A stretch of 9,977 bases of DNA from DHVE2 group archaeon (GTDB taxonomy: Archaea; Thermoplasmatota; Thermoplasmata; Thermoplasmatales; Aciduliprofundaceae). Made by a program: the position numbers and the translations under genes. The notes under the pieces were generated by a model that saw only the letters and a list, made by a program, of their open reading frames with translations, was not told the DNA's origin and searched no databases. Location of the stretch: NCBI GenBank assembly GCA_015520975.1, contig WAOZ01000009.1, positions 1 to 9,977 of the forward strand, written 5' to 3'. Positions 6,165-9,977 of the stretch are shown one piece after another; positions within the stretch are counted from its first letter, which is position 1, and the number at the start of each line of letters is the position of its first letter.

Positions 6165-6761
6165 ATGAAGGCTCTAGCAGTGATTCTCATCGTTTCTATG
6201 CTTTTTATTCCCCTTCGTGGCTTCTCGGGATTTACAGCAAGCGACCCTCAGGATACAGATTTACCGGATTTCGACATTATAAAATTCGGAGCCTTTGAAA
6301 AAAATAACTCTCTTATCGTATGGATGCAGGTGCGTGGCAAGATAGAAGAGCTCCCAACGCAGGGCTACATAAAAAGCTATGATGTGAACATATCTTCAGA
6401 CTCGGAGTATGTGCATTTCTATCTGGTATCAAAATACGATCTGATTGCGGAGGTTTACGCGTTTGTGAAGGATAGTACTTCATCATATTCCTTCACAAAT
6501 TACACCGTCAGTGGAGCAAATTTATCTGTAACACTACCATTGCAGAAATATCCGTGGATGATGAGTAATCCTCATTTTAAATACACCGCGATGATCGCGA
6601 AAATCGGCGCATCGGTGCCGGAGGCCATGGACACTGCCGAGTACCCCGAAGAAAATAACTCAGGTGGCGGTGAGGTACCGTACATGTATTACGGATTGGC
6701 CATTGGCATTGCGGCTCTATGTAGTGTTGCAGCATACCTGTTTTTAAGGAGAAAAAAGTGA
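6165..6761 (+). CDS. Secreted, C-terminally membrane-anchored protein of unknown function
   Basis: A 198-residue protein not recognised as a named family. Residues 1–22 form a signal-peptide-like hydrophobic segment (LAVILIVSMLFIPL). Residues ~26–150 look like a beta-rich domain opening with DPQDTDLPDFDIIKFGAF; this acidic start and alternating hydrophobic strands recall DOMON/CBM9-like sandwich domains, but that is only a hypothesis. A short linker (ENNSGGGE) precedes a membrane helix at ~174–194 (YYGLAIGIAALCSVAAYLFL) and a basic RRKK stop-transfer end. This gives an outside-facing, single-pass topology. Five N-glycosylation sequons (N47, N75, N112, N119, N164) all lie in the predicted outside part. 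The start is 4 nt downstream of tldE with AGGTGA as Shine-Dalgarno, so it is probably in the tldDE operon. A direct link to TldDE proteolysis is only inferred from position. Confidence 0.88.
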   Translation: MKALAVILIVSMLFIPLRGFSGFTASDPQDTDLPDFDIIKFGAFEKNNSLIVWMQVRGKIEELPTQGYIKSYDVNISSDSEYVHFYLVSKYDLIAEVYAFVKDSTSSYSFTNYTVSGANLSVTLPLQKYPWMMSNPHFKYTAMIAKIGASVPEAMDTAEYPEENNSGGGEVPYMYYGLAIGIAALCSVAAYLFLRRKK

Positions 6762-6776
6762 AATCTTTTTAATATC
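6761..6776 (+). promoter_or_regulatory. TATA-like promoter of hutH
   Basis: AAATCTTTTTAATATC begins on the last base of the preceding stop codon. The TTTTTAAT core is centred about 25 nt before the hutH ATG, and no Shine-Dalgarno is present between them. This suggests a leaderless hutH mRNA. The first 11 nt are identical to the deoC box. Confidence 0.6.
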
Positions 6777-6782
6777 TTTTTA
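6763..6782 (+). repeat. Tandem ATCTTTTTA elements in the tldDE/hutH gap
   Basis: ATCTTTTTA occurs at 6763–6771 and again at 6774–6782, offset by 11 bp, about one helical turn. The first copy is part of the hutH promoter box. The two T5 runs could also act as an archaeal T-tract terminator for the tldD–tldE–secreted-protein operon, whose last stop ends at 6761. Confidence 0.5.
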
Positions 6783-6794
6783 CGATTTCGGTTC

Positions 6795-8291
6795 ATGAAA
6801 ATTGACGGAGAATCGCTCACGGTGAACGATGTAGTTGCAGCTGCAAGATTTGGTGAGAGAGTCAGCATAGATGAAAGTTGCATGGAAAAAGTGAAACAAT
6901 CGCGTGAAGTCATAGAGAGAATTCTGAATGAGAAAAAAACCGTGTACGGCATAAACACCGGGCTCGGAGATCTTGTTAAGGTGAGAATATCCCCCGATGA
7001 CCTTAAAAAACTCCAGATAAATCTTGTCCGAAGCCATTCTGCCGGTGTCGGAGCATACCTGTCCGAAGAAGTCGTGAGGGGCGCTATGCTGATAAGGGCA
7101 AACAGTCTTCTCAAGGGTCACTCTGGTGTCAGACCTGAAGTTATAGATCTTCTCATAAATATGCTGAATAAAAGGATTGCCCCCGCTGTGCCCATGTACG
7201 GTAGCGTGGGTGCGAGTGGGGACCTTGCTCCTATGGCGCATATAGCACTGGCTATGATGGGAGAGGGAAAAGTGTTTTACCACGGCAAAATTATGAATGC
7301 GGAAGAGGCGATGAAGAGAGAGGGGTTAACTCCGCTGGAGCTTAAGGAAAAAGAGGGACTGGCAATTCTGAACGGGACATCTTTCATGGCATCTTACGCA
7401 TCTCTCGCCGTGCACGATTCCTACAATCTGGTAAAAAATTCGCTTGTATCCGCAGCCATGAGTTTCGAAGCGCTTCACGGCACAGATGCTGCACTGGACG
7501 AGAGAATTATGAAAGTACGCCCGCATCCCGGACAGATACGCATAGCCGAAAATCTGCGAAGATTGCTTGAGGACAGCGTGATAGTTAAATCCGCAAGGAA
7601 GGAGAAAGTTCAGGACTCTTACACATTGAGATGCATACCCCAAGTATACGGTGCCGTGCTGGATGCAATCAATTATGTTCGAGCCGTTGTTGAGATAGAG
7701 ATAAATTCAGTTACTGATAACCCAATAGTGTTTGATTCACCCATCTCTGGCGGCAATTTTCACGGTGAACCGCTGGCTTTAGCGCTTGATTTTCTTGGCA
7801 TAGCCATAACGGATCTGGGAAATATGATTGAGAGAAGAATCGCCAGACTCGTTGACAGTTCACTCAGCGGTTTGCCACATTTCCTTATAGAGAACAGCGG
7901 ATTAAATTCCGGATTTATGATCCCTCAGTACACAGCCGCCGCGTTATGCAACAGAAACAAAATTCTGGCACATCCTGCCAGCGCGGATACCATTCCGACT
8001 AGCGCCAATCAGGAAGACCATGTGAGTATGGGCATGAATGCGGCCATCAAAGCAGCAGAAATAATAGAGAACACGGAATACATAGTTGCAATAGAATTGC
8101 TCTGCGCCAATCAGGCTCTTCATTTAAGTAAAGCTTCCGCAACGACAGTAAAAATTGCTCAAGAAACCATAAATGTTGATAAAATCGATGAGGACACCGT
8201 ATTCACGCCACTTATAGAAAAACTAAAGAAAATGGTGAAAAACGGCGATATTGTCAGGGCCGTTGAGAAAAGGTGCCCTATATCCCTCTGA
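6795..8291 (+). CDS. hutH: Histidine ammonia-lyase (histidase)
   Basis: A 498-residue, full-length MIO enzyme that removes ammonia from L-histidine to give trans-urocanate, the first step of histidine breakdown. The prosthetic-group tripeptide is A140-S141-G142 in SVGASGDLAPMAHIA. Active-site landmarks are Y51 in YGINTG, N193 in LNGTSFM, Q273/Y276/R279 in VQDSYTLRCIPQVYG, F322 in GGNFHGEPLA, and E407 in NQEDHVSMG. Substrate choice is indicated by S80-H81 (VRSHSAGVG) and by QEDH; phenylalanine and tyrosine ammonia-lyases carry FL or HL and NQD-type sequences there, so histidine is the likely substrate. No hutU, hutI or formiminoglutamate enzyme is nearby. The gene has its own promoter 33 nt after the previous gene, and its last 14 nt overlap the convergent regulator gene. 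Cytoplasmic, expected homotetramer. Confidence 0.97.
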   Translation: MKIDGESLTVNDVVAAARFGERVSIDESCMEKVKQSREVIERILNEKKTVYGINTGLGDLVKVRISPDDLKKLQINLVRSHSAGVGAYLSEEVVRGAMLIRANSLLKGHSGVRPEVIDLLINMLNKRIAPAVPMYGSVGASGDLAPMAHIALAMMGEGKVFYHGKIMNAEEAMKREGLTPLELKEKEGLAILNGTSFMASYASLAVHDSYNLVKNSLVSAAMSFEALHGTDAALDERIMKVRPHPGQIRIAENLRRLLEDSVIVKSARKEKVQDSYTLRCIPQVYGAVLDAINYVRAVVEIEINSVTDNPIVFDSPISGGNFHGEPLALALDFLGIAITDLGNMIERRIARLVDSSLSGLPHFLIENSGLNSGFMIPQYTAAALCNRNKILAHPASADTIPTSANQEDHVSMGMNAAIKAAEIIENTEYIVAIELLCANQALHLSKASATTVKIAQETINVDKIDEDTVFTPLIEKLKKMVKNGDIVRAVEKRCPISL

Positions 8292-8952
8292 GAATATTTT
8301 TTATCTCCTTCACGTCCAAATTCGTCACGGCCAGAGGTATGTTCTCCAAGGTTGCGAGTTTCAAAGCTAGTGCATCAACGCGCTCTGGTTTAACATACAC
8401 AACAGCGCTGGGCTTGAGTGGATGTGCCCTTATGGCGACCATCGGCGACCTGCCATATTTCACCCCTGTGAAAATGAGCACCCGATCTATGCTCCAGCCA
8501 TAAACTTTCAGATAATCGTAAGAATTGTAGTTCAGTATGGCTTTGAGGCTATCAAGGATTGTGTATCCGTATACGGGTCTTATTATTTCCATGTTTTTAT
8601 TCAGAATCTCCGCATCGATTAGTTTCATAAATTCCTCAACCTTGATTTCGTAGGGAAAATCCCGAATATCAAGTATCGCATCCTCACCGTATCGCGGCAT
8701 GAACTTTTTTATTGTCTTCCCACCCTTTGCCTCGTCGATTTCTATAAGTGCAAGCACAAACCGCCTTACCATACCCACCCCGGGGGATTTTCTGCGTCCA
8801 GATTCGTAATCGCTTATCACAGAGGACGATATTCCCAGATGCCTTGCAAGCTCCTGCTGCGACACCCCAAATATTTCCCTCCATTTTCGCATGGTGGCAC
8901 CGGGCTTTTCAGATATAACTATCTCCCCCGCGATTTTTTCCACAAGTTCCAT
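8278..8952 (-). CDS. XRE-family HTH transcriptional regulator with archaeal C-terminal domain
   Basis: A 224-residue predicted DNA-binding regulator. Residues ~20–70 hold an XRE/Cro-type helix-turn-helix: MRKWREIFGVSQQELARHLG, then the recognition helix SSVISDYESGRRKSPG. The rest (~80–224) is a separate alpha/beta domain with VYGYTILDSLKAIL, YGWSIDRVLIFTGV and VYVKPERVDALALKLA; overall it resembles the archaeal 'predicted transcriptional regulator' family I associate with COG1709, ligand unknown. The frame is open 61 codons further upstream to 9135, but that extension would run across the divergent promoter and into the MFS gene. The ATG at 8952 fits the HTH boundary and has a TATA-like box 27 nt upstream with no Shine-Dalgarno. 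It may control the divergent MFS gene, itself, or hutH, which it meets tail to tail with a 14-nt overlap; these targets are inference. Confidence 0.9.
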   Translation of the reverse strand: MELVEKIAGEIVISEKPGATMRKWREIFGVSQQELARHLGISSSVISDYESGRRKSPGVGMVRRFVLALIEIDEAKGGKTIKKFMPRYGEDAILDIRDFPYEIKVEEFMKLIDAEILNKNMEIIRPVYGYTILDSLKAILNYNSYDYLKVYGWSIDRVLIFTGVKYGRSPMVAIRAHPLKPSAVVYVKPERVDALALKLATLENIPLAVTNLDVKEIKNILRGI

Positions 8953-8974
8953 GGTAAATAGTATGCACCCAACG

Positions 8975-8983
8975 CATTTAATT
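8975..8983 (-). promoter_or_regulatory. TATA-like promoter of the XRE regulator
   Basis: AATTAAATG on the minus strand is centred about 27 nt before the ATG at 8952. No Shine-Dalgarno lies between, which is consistent with a leaderless mRNA. Confidence 0.5.
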
Positions 8984-9006
8984 CCTTCGTCTCCATAACC
9001 CAAAAA

Positions 9007-9016
9007 TGTTAATACA
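9007..9016 (+). promoter_or_regulatory. TATA-like promoter of the MFS gene
   Basis: TGTTAATACA is centred about 26 nt before the ATG at 9038, with no Shine-Dalgarno between them. It lies back to back with the regulator promoter in an 85-bp divergent region. Confidence 0.5.
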
Positions 9017-9037
9017 CTCATATGCATGCCCATACAA

Positions 9038-9977
9038 ATGAACCTCCAAGAAATTATTGATGATTTCCGTACGATTTTGAGAGGAAATATCGGAATTCTT
9101 TTTGTAACCTGGATACTTCTTGGTTTTGGGGGCAATATAGTTCACAGATTTGACGGCATATATTTTTCAGCCCTTGGCGCCTCCGCCACAATTTTAGGTC
9201 TGATGGGTGCGCTCACCTTCGGAATGATGGCTCTTTTGCAGATCCCCGGCGGTTATCTTGCAGATATATTCGGCAGAAAGAGAGTTATTGTCACCTTCAC
9301 TTTCGTAATGGCACTTTCCATGCTTATTTTCGCGTTCGCACCTTCGTGGCAGTACATCGTTATCGGACTTATTATTTCCAATGTGACCCTTCTTTATCAG
9401 CCAGCACTGTTCTCCATTTTAATGGATTCGCTCCCCGAAAATCAGAGAGCAGAAGGCTTTGCCATAACCAATATATCGATGATACCCGGCATATTCGGCC
9501 CGATAATAGGCGGGGTTCTCATAGCCACATACGGTGTCATCGGAGGAATGCGTCTGGGTTATCTGATTCTGTTCTTTCTGGCCATAAGCGCAGCGTTGCT
9601 CAGAATGCGTCTAAAAGAAACTCTGCATATAAAAAGAACCAAAAGCAAAACTGGGTTTTTTGAAAGTTTCAAGATACTCAAGAATCTGAAAAGGGAGTCT
9701 TTCTACCTTTTGTTCGTGAATGTTATAATCTCAGGCGCCAGCGGACTCATTGGATATTTTATAGTTAAGTATTCTGTGGGATACACATCCGCGTTTATGT
9801 TCGGACTTGCTATGGCGATCATGACTTTTGTTATGGTGATGGTGAGCATTCCTGTGGCCAAAATAGCGGACACATACGGTAAAGAGAGATTTTTCGTGGC
9901 TGGCATATTTCTTTACGCTGCGGCAACCGGTATTTTCATAGTGCCTACCGTGACCACACTTTTCCTTTACAGCGTAT
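9038..9977 (+). CDS. Major facilitator superfamily transporter, 3' end cut by window edge
   Basis: At least 313 residues of a multi-pass membrane transporter; the frame is open to the end of the window and the stop is outside. Hydrophobic segments alternate with short polar loops. The MFS motif A is clear in the loop after the second helix: GGYLADIFGRKRVIV at residues ~71–85. Its counterpart in the second half is PVAKIADTYGKERFFV at ~272–287. DSLPENQRAEGFA (~130–142) is the usual loop before helix 5, and PGIFGPIIGGVL (~150–161) is a glycine/proline-rich helix 5. A charged central loop, rich in K and R, follows at ~189–222, so the visible part covers the first six helices and about three more. 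This family resembles drug or small-solute exporters, but the substrate cannot be read from the sequence. The start ATG at 9038 is supported by a TATA-like box 26 nt upstream. It is divergent from the XRE regulator, a common arrangement for a regulated transporter. Confidence 0.93.
   Translation, partial: MNLQEIIDDFRTILRGNIGILFVTWILLGFGGNIVHRFDGIYFSALGASATILGLMGALTFGMMALLQIPGGYLADIFGRKRVIVTFTFVMALSMLIFAFAPSWQYIVIGLIISNVTLLYQPALFSILMDSLPENQRAEGFAITNISMIPGIFGPIIGGVLIATYGVIGGMRLGYLILFFLAISAALLRMRLKETLHIKRTKSKTGFFESFKILKNLKRESFYLLFVNVIISGASGLIGYFIVKYSVGYTSAFMFGLAMAIMTFVMVMVSIPVAKIADTYGKERFFVAGIFLYAAATGIFIVPTVTTLFLYSV

Noticed and set aside
6795..8291. Phenylalanine, tyrosine or aminomutase member of the MIO family instead of histidase
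   Set aside because: The selectivity position reads S-H and the late motif is QEDHVSMG, both histidase-type; aromatic lyases and mutases differ there.
8953..9135. 61-codon N-terminal extension of the XRE regulator
   Set aside because: It would cover both divergent promoters and the first codons of the MFS gene. The HTH domain begins about 20 residues after the ATG at 8952, as usual, and that ATG has a well-placed TATA-like box.
1..9977. CRISPR array, insertion sequence, integrase or toxin-antitoxin system
   Set aside because: I saw no regularly spaced repeats, no terminal inverted repeats flanking a transposase, no integrase-like protein, and no toxin-antitoxin pair. The region reads as ordinary chromosomal genes.

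Overview
The window is archaeal. It carries the archaeal ribosomal-protein/RNA-polymerase cluster eL18–uL13–uS9–RpoN, TATA-box promoters rather than -35/-10 promoters, and a tRNA-Pro without an encoded CCA. Base composition is moderate (mid-40s % GC by eye). A euryarchaeal, possibly Thermoplasmata-like, heterotroph is my best guess, but I cannot fix the lineage from this sequence alone.

Layout. (1) From 1 to 1000 (+) lies the 3' part of a winged-helix protein cut by the left edge. (2) From 987 to 1655 (-) is deoC, convergent with it and overlapping it by 14 nt. (3) From 3263 down to 1750 (-) runs the information-processing operon eL18, uL13, uS9, RpoN, then tRNA-Pro(GGG). (4) From 3459 to 6761 (+), divergent from it, is tldD, tldE/pmbA and a small secreted, membrane-anchored protein; spacing and overlaps suggest one operon. 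(5) From 6795 to 8291 (+) is histidine ammonia-lyase hutH with its own promoter. (6) From 8278 to 8952 (-) is an XRE-type regulator, convergent with hutH and again overlapping by 14 nt. (7) From 9038 to the right edge (+) is an MFS transporter, divergent from the regulator. No gene-free stretch exceeds 300 bases. The longest gaps are the eL18/tldD divergent promoter region (about 195 bp), the tRNA/deoC gap (94 bp) and the regulator/MFS gap (85 bp).

Gene expression looks two-mode. Genes that follow another gene closely (uL13, uS9, RpoN, the secreted protein), and tldD as I start it, have a GGTGA Shine-Dalgarno core 4–6 nt before ATG. In four of these the core is built from the last codon and TGA stop of the gene before. 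Genes with their own promoter (deoC, hutH, the regulator, the MFS gene) have no convincing Shine-Dalgarno but carry a TATA-like box centred about 25–27 nt before the start codon. That is the spacing expected of leaderless mRNAs. deoC and hutH share an identical 11-nt promoter box.

Metabolically, TldD/TldE peptidase, histidine deamination and deoxyribose-phosphate aldolase fit a peptide- and nucleoside-using heterotroph. I do not see a clearly new multi-gene defence or mobile system. The least explained items are the secreted protein tied to tldDE, the left-edge winged-helix protein, and the regulator/transporter pair.
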